Made by a program: the position numbers and the translations under genes | The notes under the pieces: model-generated | Told to the model about the DNA's origin: nothing | What the model saw: only the letters and a program-made list of their open reading frames with translations | Databases searched by the model: none | Part shown: in pieces, positions 56,849 to 64,000 of the stretch | Layout: each line of letters begins with the position of its first letter | How positions within the stretch are numbered: the first letter of the stretch is position 1 | Assembly (NCBI RefSeq): GCF_000364705.1 | Contig: NZ_AQOH01000201.1 | Location: 21,076 to 85,075 of the forward strand | DNA length: 64,000 bases | Reading direction: 5' to 3' | Source of the DNA: Pseudomonas fuscovaginae SE-1 | GTDB lineage: Bacteria > Pseudomonadota > Gammaproteobacteria > Pseudomonadales > Pseudomonadaceae

Positions 56849-57172
56849 ATGAAATACACACTATCGGTTTCGGGTGTCTTGTTGTTGATGGGAGCTTGTT
56901 CCGGCGTAGCGGCGGCCACTGCCGGACAGATTCGTTTCAGTGGTCAGGTTGTCGAGGCGGCTTGTGGAGTGACAGCGGCTTCGGTACATGAGCATGGCGT
57001 TTCTGAACGACTCAAGGTCGCACCCGGTGTAACGCTGTGGGTAGATACCGCGGATAATGCCTGCGGTAATGGCATATTGCCCTTTAATGCTCGCTTCCAG
57101 CCCCTGCCAGGCAAGGCTCCCAGCCTGAAAAAGCTGTCGCCGCAAGGGGTGGTGACAATCACGTACCTATAG
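56849..57172 (+). CDS. Small fimbrial-like secreted protein
   Basis: A 107-residue protein with a signal peptide (MKYTLSVSGVLLLMGACSGVAAA). The mature start (GQIRFSGQVVEAACGV) matches the first strands of type 1-like pilins, and the end VVTITYL matches their last strand with the penultimate aromatic pattern. It is far shorter than the 150-180 residues usual for a pilin and keeps two Cys. It may be a minimal subunit, an assembly stopper or a decayed pilin. ATG 56849 begins the signal; a longer frame from 56813 has no support. It is separated from the main cluster by 410 AT-rich bases. Confidence 0.7.
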   Translation: MKYTLSVSGVLLLMGACSGVAAATAGQIRFSGQVVEAACGVTAASVHEHGVSERLKVAPGVTLWVDTADNACGNGILPFNARFQPLPGKAPSLKKLSPQGVVTITYL

Positions 57173-57582
57173 AACTGTACGTGTGGTACGACCTCGATGT
57201 CTTCTTCACTGTATAAAGGCGGGTGCAGTATTACGAAATCTCCGGCATCAAGTTGACATTGTTGCATTCTATTCGTGAACGGCCTGCCTAACTGGTTGAA
57301 CGACATAATTAAAAATAATTCTGTGATTATTTTTTATGTTTTTCGCGAGCTTGCTCATGGTGAATTCCATAGTCAGGTGTTTTTAATATTAAACACTCTC
57401 CCGGTCAGTTTTCTGTGTCCGGCGAATGACATTTTCTTCTGACGGAGCCAGATGTCCTGGCTACGGGTTGAATCGCCCTCCTGAATAAGGCCGGGTCTGA
57501 TAGTTCGAATGACGATCCCCGACTATATTGGCCGCCACCCAAGTGATGGGTGCAAACGATTAACTCGAAGGATTGTGTTCGA
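57173..57582. other. AT-rich intergenic region upstream of the pilin operon
   Basis: This 410-base gap contains AAAAATAAT/ATTATTTTT (57311-57334), an AT hairpin that could end the mini pilin transcript. It also has GTGTTT/AAACAC around TTAATATT (57377-57396) and an AGCCAG/CTGGCT hairpin (57447-57463). A CTATATT -10-like element (57523-57529) lies about 55 bases before the pilin. Base composition is clearly lower in GC than the flanks. Confidence 0.6.
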
Positions 57583-58140
57583 ATGAAAAAGATTTCCGTG
57601 ATGTTGGTTCTATTGGGTACAGCCCTTGGCGTGGCAGGTTCCGCCCACGCAGCCAACGGCGGCACGCTGAACTTTACCGGTGCGTTGACCAACACCAGCT
57701 GCGAGGTGTCGTCCGGGGGCGGTTCGGCCGACAATATCCCGGTCGACCTCGGGCGGGTTTCCTTTGCCGACATCGGCAACCGTACCGAGTCCCGGCTGGG
57801 CACGGCCAAGGATATCGATTTGCTGGTGACCTGCCTGCAGCCGGCAGCTGAAAGCACCGTGCACATGTCATTCCGCCCAGCCCAGGTCGACCAGGGTGAC
57901 CCCTACCTGCTGCCGACCAGTGGCGCCGCCAGGGGCGTCGGTATCGGGCTGGTGCGCCGGGACAACGATAACTTCCTGAATATCCAGGACCCCACCGACA
58001 CCATCGACGGCATTCTGCAGCCCAGCGGCAGCGGCTCCAGCGGCACCCTGTCGTTGCGCGCGCTGTTCGTGAAAAACGGCGTCTCCACCGTGCCTGGTGC
58101 GGCCACGGGAACGGTGCCTTTCGTGCTGACCTACAACTGA
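57583..58140 (+). CDS. Fimbrial major subunit (pilin), chaperone-usher type
   Basis: A 185-residue pilin. A signal peptide ends at AHA. The mature protein begins with GGTLNFTGALTNTSC, whose donor strand and Cys pair with a later Cys (LLVTCLQPA). The protein ends in TGTVPFVLTYN, with the penultimate Tyr typical of subunits handled by PapD-like chaperones. ATG 57583 follows GAAGGA. It leads an operon pilin-chaperone-usher-chaperone-tip protein, resembling Pseudomonas Cup clusters. Confidence 0.88.
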   Translation: MKKISVMLVLLGTALGVAGSAHAANGGTLNFTGALTNTSCEVSSGGGSADNIPVDLGRVSFADIGNRTESRLGTAKDIDLLVTCLQPAAESTVHMSFRPAQVDQGDPYLLPTSGAARGVGIGLVRRDNDNFLNIQDPTDTIDGILQPSGSGSSGTLSLRALFVKNGVSTVPGAATGTVPFVLTYN

Positions 58141-58197
58141 GTGATGGCCTGAACGGAGCTGCGAGGCTCCGTTTCTTTCGAATAGATGGAACGCAAC

Positions 58198-58926
58198 ATG
58201 CGCAAGTTGACGAGATCGATGATCGGCATGGCGCTGGTCGCGTGGGCATGGGGGCATGCCCAGGGCGGGATCGTGCTGAACAGCACCCGGCTGGTGTACC
58301 CGGCGCAGGACAGGGAAGCGGTGCTCAGTGTGTCTAATCGCAACAGATCCACCATTCTGCTGCAGTCCTGGTTGGAGGCCGACGATTCGACGGCGGCAGA
58401 CCTGCCATTCGCTGTCGTCCCGGCCCTGGTGCCGTTGTCTGGCGGTGGGCGGCAGACGGTGCGGATCATTCACTCCGGTGCCGAAATGCCGACGGACCGG
58501 GAGTCGCTGTTCTGGCTGAACGTTCAGGAGATACCCCAGGTCGGCGAGCAGGAGAACGCGCTGCAGATCGGTATACGCCAGCGTATCAAGGTGTTCTATA
58601 GGCCTCGTCAACTGATGGCCGATCCGGACCTGGCGCCCCGGCAACTGCGTTGGCGCCTCAAGCCCGGAGGTGTCCTGGTGGTCAGCAACCCCGGACCGTT
58701 CCACGTCACCCTGGTGGATATCGAGCTGTTCGGGGGTGAGCGCCGGTTACTGCATCGCCGCAACTCGATGCTGGCACCCGGGCAGGCTCAGGAGTTCAGC
58801 CTGCCGACAGCCGTGGCGCCGCAGCAGGCACGGCTGAGTTTCAAGAGCATCAACGATCACGGTGCCGTCGTGGCCTATCGGCTTTCCGACTGGAAAACCG
58901 GCCAGGCCCTGTGGGTCGAGGATTAG
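58198..58926 (+). CDS. Periplasmic fimbrial chaperone (PapD-like), first copy
   Basis: A 242-residue chaperone that folds pilins by donor-strand complementation. A signal peptide ends near HAQG. The conserved cleft residues are both present: Arg31 in NSTRLVYP and Lys131 in RIKVFYRP. The short F1-G1 loop suggests the FGS class used for rod pili. ATG 58198 has GGAA seven bases upstream; ATG 58186 is also possible. Confidence 0.9.
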   Translation: MRKLTRSMIGMALVAWAWGHAQGGIVLNSTRLVYPAQDREAVLSVSNRNRSTILLQSWLEADDSTAADLPFAVVPALVPLSGGGRQTVRIIHSGAEMPTDRESLFWLNVQEIPQVGEQENALQIGIRQRIKVFYRPRQLMADPDLAPRQLRWRLKPGGVLVVSNPGPFHVTLVDIELFGGERRLLHRRNSMLAPGQAQEFSLPTAVAPQQARLSFKSINDHGAVVAYRLSDWKTGQALWVED

Positions 58927-59039
58927 CGTCGCCGTTTTTCCACCCATTCTTTTTCCGAATCGCCGCACCCTCGCGAGAGCCTGTGCGCGAAGGCGTTCGC
59001 CTTTAACAAATATTTCAAGACATTGCGTGAAGGTTGCAA

Positions 59040-61604
59040 ATGGACTGGCTCTATCGAAGAACAAAGGAAGTTCTGCTGTCATCGTGTCGCGGGAAAACGG
59101 AGGCCACGACGTTTACCCGGTTGCGGAGCCTCGACCGGCCGACACGCTGGCTACTGTCCATGGGGCTGTTCCTGCTGGTGCCGCGTCTGGCGCTCGCCGA
59201 ACCGGTCGAGGAGGGCGTCCGCTTCAACACCGCGTTCATCCACGCAGGCGAGCAGCCGGCGGATATCCATGCGTTTCTGGAGGGCAACAGCGTCCTGCCG
59301 GGTATCTACCGGGTGGACATCTACCTGAACCGGGTCCTCAGCGCCCGCCGGGATGTGCGTTTCAGTCGGGACACCGCCAGCGGACGGGTCGAGCCCTGCC
59401 TGACCCTGGCCCTGCTACGGGACCTTGGGTTGGACACCGAGCGCCTGGCAAGCCTGGGCGAAGTGTCGTCGGACAGCGCTGGTGAGCAGTGTTTCGATCT
59501 CGGCCAGTTGGAGCGGGCCAGCGTCGATTACCAACCCAACAGCCTGGCCCTGAACCTCAGCGTGCCGCAGGTCGCCCTGCGCCGTGAGGCTCGCGGCTAT
59601 CTGTCGCCGGAGCTGTGGGACCAGGGCGTCAACAGCGCTTTCGTCAACTACTCTTTCAACGCCAATCGCCGCGAGTTCGACCGGCAGAAAACCGACAGCT
59701 ATTACCTGGGCCTGCGCAATGGTCTGAATCTCGGGCCCTGGCGTTTGCGCAACGAATCCTCGCTGGTGCATGGCGACTTGCAGTCCACCCATTTCACCAG
59801 CAACCAGACCTACGCCCAGCGCGACCTGACCGGCTGGAAGGGCCAGTTGACCCTGGGCGAGACCTACACCGACTCACGGGTGTTCGACAGTGTGCGCTTT
59901 CGTGGTGTCCAGGTGGCGTCGGACGACGGCATGCTGTCCGACAGTGAGCGGGTCTACGCGCCGGTCATCCGCGGTGTCGCCGAGAGCAATGCCACCGTGG
60001 AGATTCGCCAGGCCGGCTACCTGTTGTACAGCGCGAACGTGCCGCCCGGTCCGTTCGAGATCAATGACTTCTATCCCAGCGGCTCCAATGGCGACCTGCT
60101 GGTGACGGTGATCGAGGCGGACGGCCGCCAACGCACCTTCGTCCAGGCGTTCGCCTCGCTGCCGTTGATGCTGCCCAAGGGCACCTTCAGCTACAGCGTC
60201 GAGGCCGGCGAGTACGACAGCAACGACAGCCGGCAGATGAACCCCGGATTCGCCAGCACCACGCTGATCTACGGCTTGAGCGAACACGTTAGCGGTTTTG
60301 GTGGGGTGCAACTGGCGGACGCTTTCGAGGCCAGCAACCTCGGCGTCGGCGTCAATACCGGTGTGGGGGCGGTATCGGCCGACCTGACCCACTCGGTCAG
60401 CCGCCAGGCCGCTACCGACCTGGGCGGCAAGAGCCTGCGCCTGCGTTATGCCAATACCCTGAATGCCACCCGGACCACCTTCGCCCTGGCCGGTTATCGC
60501 TATTCCAGTGAACACTACCGCAGCTTCGAACAGCACGTGGAGGAGCGCAGCAGGCTGGCGCGGGATTCGCTTGGCCGGGCCCGCGACCGTTTTGATATCA
60601 CCCTCAGCCAACCCCTGGCGATGGGAACCTTCAGCCTGACCGCCCTGGAGCAGCGCTACTGGAACCTGCCGGGCAAGTCGCGACAGTTCAATGCCACCTA
60701 CGGTGGCTACTGGCGCGACCTGAGCTACAGCCTGTCCCTGGATCGCACCCGTTCGACCGATCTCGATGGCCGGGTCGCCACCGACCACCAGTTCACCCTG
60801 ACCCTGTCGTTGCCGCTGGGCCGGCATGAACGCTCGACCCGTGCCTCGCTGACGGCGGTACGCGACCGCCAGGGGGACTCCAGCGTCATGGCCGGTCTGA
60901 GCGGACGGGTGCTCGACCGGAATGCCTTCTACTCGATTCTGGCCGGCAATGACGGCAGCGGTGGCCGCGCCGGTTCCGCCAGCGTGAATGCCACCACCCC
61001 GGTCGGCCGGTTCGAGGCCGGCTACAGTCATGGCCAGGACTTCAATAGCTGGAACCTGGGCGCTCGCGGGTCGCTGGTCGCCCATGCCGGTGGCGTGAAC
61101 CTGGGGCAGTCCCTGGGCGATACCTTCGTACTGGCCGAGGTGCCGGGTGTACGCGGCGCGCATTTCAACAACTTCGGCGGTGTCGAGACCGGGCGCAACG
61201 GTTTCGCCGTGGTGCCGTATGTGCAGCCCTACCGCGCCAACTGGATCAGCCTGGACACCCGCCATTTGGGCGCCGACATCGAGGTGGACAATGCTATCGT
61301 CCAACTGGTGCCTCGCCGCGGTTCGTCGACTCACGCGCTGTTCAAGGCCAGCGCCGGGCGCCGGGTACAGTTCGAATTGAGCCTGGCCGATGGCAGCGCC
61401 TTGCCGTTCGGGGCCAGCGTCCAGGATGCCCAGGGCAAGGTGCTCGCCGTGGTGGATCCGACCAGCCGCGCACTGGTGCTCAGCGAGCAGGAGCAGGGCA
61501 CGCTGCAGGTCCGCTGGTCGGGGCGCAGTTGCCAGTTCCGGTTTCGTCTGCCGCCGCGGGACCCGCAACTGAGTTACGACCGGGTCAGGGAGGTCTGCCG
61601 GTGA
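59040..61604 (+). CDS. Outer-membrane fimbrial usher (FimD/PapC-like)
   Basis: An 854-residue outer-membrane assembly platform. A long signal peptide of about 53 residues ends in LALA, similar in style to FimD. The N-terminal periplasmic domain (FNTAFIHAGEQPADIHAFLEG) precedes a 24-strand barrel with the plug domain near PGPFEINDFYPSGSNGDL. The C-terminal domains end in a Cys pair (SCQFRFRLPP and EVCR). GTGAAGG lies six bases before ATG 59040. The stop overlaps the next gene (GTGA). Confidence 0.93.
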   Translation: MDWLYRRTKEVLLSSCRGKTEATTFTRLRSLDRPTRWLLSMGLFLLVPRLALAEPVEEGVRFNTAFIHAGEQPADIHAFLEGNSVLPGIYRVDIYLNRVLSARRDVRFSRDTASGRVEPCLTLALLRDLGLDTERLASLGEVSSDSAGEQCFDLGQLERASVDYQPNSLALNLSVPQVALRREARGYLSPELWDQGVNSAFVNYSFNANRREFDRQKTDSYYLGLRNGLNLGPWRLRNESSLVHGDLQSTHFTSNQTYAQRDLTGWKGQLTLGETYTDSRVFDSVRFRGVQVASDDGMLSDSERVYAPVIRGVAESNATVEIRQAGYLLYSANVPPGPFEINDFYPSGSNGDLLVTVIEADGRQRTFVQAFASLPLMLPKGTFSYSVEAGEYDSNDSRQMNPGFASTTLIYGLSEHVSGFGGVQLADAFEASNLGVGVNTGVGAVSADLTHSVSRQAATDLGGKSLRLRYANTLNATRTTFALAGYRYSSEHYRSFEQHVEERSRLARDSLGRARDRFDITLSQPLAMGTFSLTALEQRYWNLPGKSRQFNATYGGYWRDLSYSLSLDRTRSTDLDGRVATDHQFTLTLSLPLGRHERSTRASLTAVRDRQGDSSVMAGLSGRVLDRNAFYSILAGNDGSGGRAGSASVNATTPVGRFEAGYSHGQDFNSWNLGARGSLVAHAGGVNLGQSLGDTFVLAEVPGVRGAHFNNFGGVETGRNGFAVVPYVQPYRANWISLDTRHLGADIEVDNAIVQLVPRRGSSTHALFKASAGRRVQFELSLADGSALPFGASVQDAQGKVLAVVDPTSRALVLSEQEQGTLQVRWSGRSCQFRFRLPPRDPQLSYDRVREVCR

Positions 61605-62380
61605 GCGCCCTGCGGATATTCGGTCTGGTGCTGGGCCTGGTCGTGGCGCAGTCGGGGCTGGCAAGCGTGTCGTTGAGTGGCACGCGCCTGGTGTTCGACG
61701 GGCGCTTTCGCGACGTGAGCATCGAGGCGCGCAATCGCGGACGCCAGGAGGTGTTGCTGCAGGCCTGGCTCGAGGGGCACGAAGAGAGTCGTGCCCACCA
61801 CCTGCCATTCGTGCTGACGCCGCCGATCTCGCGGTTGGCGCCCGAAGGCCGGCAAGCGCTGCGCTTGATGTACGAAGGGCGTGGCATGCCGAGCGGGCAG
61901 GAGTCGCTGTTGCACCTGTACGTCATGGAGATTCCGCGGACGCGAGCCGGCGACGGTCGTTTGAGCATCGCCATCCGTCAGCGGATCAACGTGCTGTTCC
62001 GCCCGGCCGGTCTGGCCGGTGATCCGGCACAGACCCCGCAGCGCCTGCGCTGGCTGCTCGAGCGCGATGCCAGCGGTGTGCCCCGGCTCAAGGTGGAAAA
62101 CCCGACGGACTTCCATGCGGCGCTGCTGGGCCTCGAACTGGCCGGCGAGCAGGGCCGTCATCCGCTCGGTGATGACCTGCTGGTACCGCCGGGCGGGCGC
62201 CGCGAACTGCTGCTCAGCTCCCGTGCCCTGGCGGTTCGCCCGGCCTGGCTGCGGTTCAAGGCGCTGACCGACTACGGCGGCCAGCGCGCCTACAGTGCCC
62301 GAGTCGATTTCGGTGCGCCTTTCAACGCGTCGCCGATTGACGACGCTTCTCTTTCCCGGAACGGATCTGCCCATGATTAG
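61601..62380 (+). CDS. Second periplasmic fimbrial chaperone, missing the cleft lysine
   Basis: A 259-residue PapD-like chaperone with a signal peptide ending near SGLA and the N-terminal SLSGTRLVFDGR (Arg29 kept). The G1-strand motif reads RINVLFRP, so the position of the usual cleft lysine (RIKLFYRP in PapD) is Asn130. That lysine normally holds the subunit C-terminus. The rest of the two-domain fold seems intact, with LPFVLTPPISRLAPEGRQ. The start is GTG 61601, overlapping the usher; the stop overlaps the tip gene by eight bases. It may serve the tip subunit specifically. Confidence 0.88.
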   Translation: MSALRIFGLVLGLVVAQSGLASVSLSGTRLVFDGRFRDVSIEARNRGRQEVLLQAWLEGHEESRAHHLPFVLTPPISRLAPEGRQALRLMYEGRGMPSGQESLLHLYVMEIPRTRAGDGRLSIAIRQRINVLFRPAGLAGDPAQTPQRLRWLLERDASGVPRLKVENPTDFHAALLGLELAGEQGRHPLGDDLLVPPGGRRELLLSSRALAVRPAWLRFKALTDYGGQRAYSARVDFGAPFNASPIDDASLSRNGSAHD

Positions 62381-63353
62381 GATGTCCCGCATGACCTGGC
62401 GGCGTGGCCTGCTGTTGCTCGGCCTGCTCAGCCCCGCCAGTTGCTTTGCCCTCACCTGCACCTTGCAAGGCAGCGGGGCCCTGGTGGCCAGCGCCGATCT
62501 CGGCAGCAGCGTGGCGATTCCGGCGTCGTCGCCCAACGGTACGCTGGTCTGGCGTTCGGAACCGCTCAATCTGGCGGTGGAGTGTGTCAGGCAGGGGGCG
62601 GGCGCCGCGGAGGAGATCTACCTGTACCTCAATCCGGCTCGCCAGGTGGTTGGCCAGGGTATTCGCCTGGGGTTGACCCACGAAGGTGTCGACCATCGCC
62701 AGAGCAATGGTCGCATCGCCACCGGTCGCAGCCTGCCGGCCTGCAGCAACGCCCAGGGCTGTGCGCCGCTGAGTTTCAACCTGGGCTTCTCGCTGTTCAT
62801 CGAGAAATACGGCCCGACGCCACCCTCGGGCGTGGCCAGCCAACTGCAGGACTACCGGCTATTCCAGCTCGATGGCGGCAGTGGGCCTGGCAACGACGGC
62901 AACTCGCTCAACTACGTGGTCAACAACCTTGGCGGCTTGCGCTTCGTGGCCTGCGACGCGCAACTGCAGGTCATCCCCGAAACCGTCGATTTTGGGCGGA
63001 TCGCCATCCAGAACGTGGTGGTCGGGCAGGTGATCGAGCGACGTCCGTTCGCCTTGCACACCAGCCGTACCTGCGACACGGCCTTCAGTCTGGACGCGCG
63101 GCTCAAGCCGGTGTCGGGCACCCTGGCCGGCGAGTTGCTGATCCCCAACGGCAACGACGGTGTCGGCATCCGTATCGTCAGGGCCGGTGGCGGGGTGCCG
63201 ATCCCGTACAACCGCTCCTTCCATCTGGCCGAACTGCTGGGCAGCACCCACGCCGCCACGGCCAGTTTCGATGCCGAGCTGTTGTGGAACAATGATCGCC
63301 CCAGGGCCGGGCCGTTCTCTGCCGAGGTGGTCGTCGATCTGTTCTACAAATGA
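62373..63353 (+). CDS. Fimbrial tip adhesin-like protein (two domains)
   Basis: A 326-residue secreted protein with a signal peptide ending in CFA. The N-terminal part (about 25-200) has several Cys and no close match I recognise, consistent with a receptor-binding domain. The C-terminal part (about 205-326, beginning near VIPETVDFGRIAIQNV and ending in VVVDLFYK) has the pilin-domain layout with the Cys pair and penultimate aromatic residue. ATG 62373 lies inside the end of the chaperone gene. It closes the operon; the target is unknown. Confidence 0.8.
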   Translation: MIRMSRMTWRRGLLLLGLLSPASCFALTCTLQGSGALVASADLGSSVAIPASSPNGTLVWRSEPLNLAVECVRQGAGAAEEIYLYLNPARQVVGQGIRLGLTHEGVDHRQSNGRIATGRSLPACSNAQGCAPLSFNLGFSLFIEKYGPTPPSGVASQLQDYRLFQLDGGSGPGNDGNSLNYVVNNLGGLRFVACDAQLQVIPETVDFGRIAIQNVVVGQVIERRPFALHTSRTCDTAFSLDARLKPVSGTLAGELLIPNGNDGVGIRIVRAGGGVPIPYNRSFHLAELLGSTHAATASFDAELLWNNDRPRAGPFSAEVVVDLFYK

Positions 63354-63470
63354 CGGTTGGCCGGCGCGTTCGCCTTATGCCCTAAAGCTGATCTGGATCA
63401 GTGTTTTGGATTTTGGTCCGCTTAGAGTCGACGCCCTGCCGACCTTCCCAATAATCCGAGCGCGCCTTGC

Positions 63471-64000
63471 ATGAAGATCAATCTCCCGGTTACCGGCCGA
63501 AACGTCGAGGTTGCCCGCGACGCCAATATCCTTTCGACCACTGACCTGAAAGGCGCCATCACCTACGCCAACCCGGACTTCGTGAAGATCAGCGGCTACA
63601 GCCGTGCAGAACTGCTGGGCTCGCCGCATAACCTGCTGCGTCACCCCGACATGCCGCCGGAGGCGTTCGCTCACATGTGGCAGACCCTCAAGGCCGGCCG
63701 CTCGTGGATGGGCATGGTCAAGAACCGCTGCAAGAACGGCGATCACTATTGGGTCAGCGCCTATGCATCGCCAGTGAGCCGCAATGGCCAGACGGTGGAG
63801 TACCAGTCGGTCCGGACCCAACCCGGGCCTCGGCAGATCGAGGCCGCCGAGCGCTGTTATGGCCAGTTGCGCAGCGGGCGTCGTTCATGGCGTCAGCGTC
63901 TGCCCAGGCCTGGTTTGACGGCGCGGTTGACGCTGCAGTCCAGCCTGGCGTTCGCCGCGGCCCTGGTGCTGGGCGACTGGCTGTCGCCGCAGCCGCTGCC
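63471..64000 (+). CDS. PAS-containing chemoreceptor (Aer-like), 3' truncated by window edge
   Basis: The frame is open to the window end, giving the first 176 residues. The N-terminal PAS domain has the Aer-type motifs ITYANPDFVKISGYS, LRHPDMPPEAFAHMW and MVKNRCKNGDHYWVSAYASP. These bind FAD in Aer and sense the redox or oxygen state. A membrane helix begins near residue 158 (LTLQSSLAFAAALVLG). The signalling domain is beyond the window. ATG 63471 is used; upstream sequence shows no clear ribosome site. Confidence 0.88.
   Translation, partial: MKINLPVTGRNVEVARDANILSTTDLKGAITYANPDFVKISGYSRAELLGSPHNLLRHPDMPPEAFAHMWQTLKAGRSWMGMVKNRCKNGDHYWVSAYASPVSRNGQTVEYQSVRTQPGPRQIEAAERCYGQLRSGRRSWRQRLPRPGLTARLTLQSSLAFAAALVLGDWLSPQPL

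Noticed and set aside
56944..57306. Minus-strand frame whose start (57173-57306) lies in the intergenic gap and reads faintly like an AraC-type ligand-binding domain (LDAGDFVIL)
   Set aside because: The resemblance is one short motif. The rest is antisense to the mini pilin gene, and no helix-turn-helix follows.
59040..59200. Unusually long N-terminus of the usher
   Set aside because: Long signal peptides are normal for this family (FimD has about 45 residues), so it is not a fusion or wrong start.
59874..61808. 644-residue open frame on the minus strand
   Set aside because: It is antisense to the usher and second chaperone; no family features.

Overview
This is a GC-rich chromosomal segment of a Pseudomonas, most likely of the P. 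fluorescens complex. The main evidence is gene order: trpS, zapE, a GlxA-type regulator facing an acyl-CoA dehydrogenase, an aldo/keto reductase, rplM-rpsI, petABC, sspAB, dolP-diaA-yraN-lpoA, rsmI, rnpB, then the complete division and cell wall (dcw) cluster mraZ to lpxC. This is the arrangement I recall from Pseudomonas chromosomes. REP-type repeats of the fluorescens/putida style and many c-di-GMP and two-component genes fit the same assignment. No phage, insertion sequence, CRISPR array or tRNA gene was seen.

Layout. 1-11 kb: the 3' end of a DUF1329 gene, a MalT-like LuxR (LAL) regulator, a REC-GGDEF-EAL c-di-GMP regulator, a large CHASE/PAS hybrid kinase with two receivers and an Hpt domain, and a metallo-beta-lactamase-fold hydrolase. 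11-15.8 kb: an OmpA-like lipoprotein, ZapG, an alpha/beta hydrolase, trpS and zapE. 15.8-19.4 kb: a small catabolic-looking group. 19.6-24.6 kb: housekeeping operons for ribosomal proteins, the cytochrome bc1 complex and stringent starvation proteins. 24.7-28.3 kb: a minus-strand envelope operon (lpoA-yraN-diaA-dolP). 28.5-48 kb: rsmI, rnpB, and the dcw cluster, whose genes mostly overlap by 1-11 bases and so look translationally coupled. 48-50 kb: a membrane diguanylate cyclase with a structured leader, and a small secreted protein. 50.2-56.5 kb: a minus-strand operon for an RND efflux pump (MexMN-like) with its own response regulator and sensor kinase. 56.8-63.4 kb: a chaperone-usher fimbrial cluster (mini pilin-like protein, pilin, chaperone, usher, second chaperone, two-domain tip protein). 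The window ends inside an Aer-like PAS chemoreceptor.

How it fits together. The centre makes the cell wall and the septum. MraY, MurG and MurC-F with DdlB make and use lipid II precursors; FtsW, FtsI and FtsQLAZ build the divisome; ZapE, ZapG and LpoA modulate it; LpxC commits carbon to lipid A. A sigma70-type promoter followed by three 10-base-spaced GTGG repeats in front of mraZ is the likely MraZ autoregulatory site. The flanks carry accessory sensory and surface functions (c-di-GMP, efflux, fimbriae, taxis). The most novel-looking signals are non-coding: a 110-base near-continuous hairpin between petC and sspA, and a leader of stacked hairpins in front of the diguanylate cyclase, one of which pairs with its start codon. 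In the fimbrial cluster, the second chaperone lacks the usual cleft lysine.
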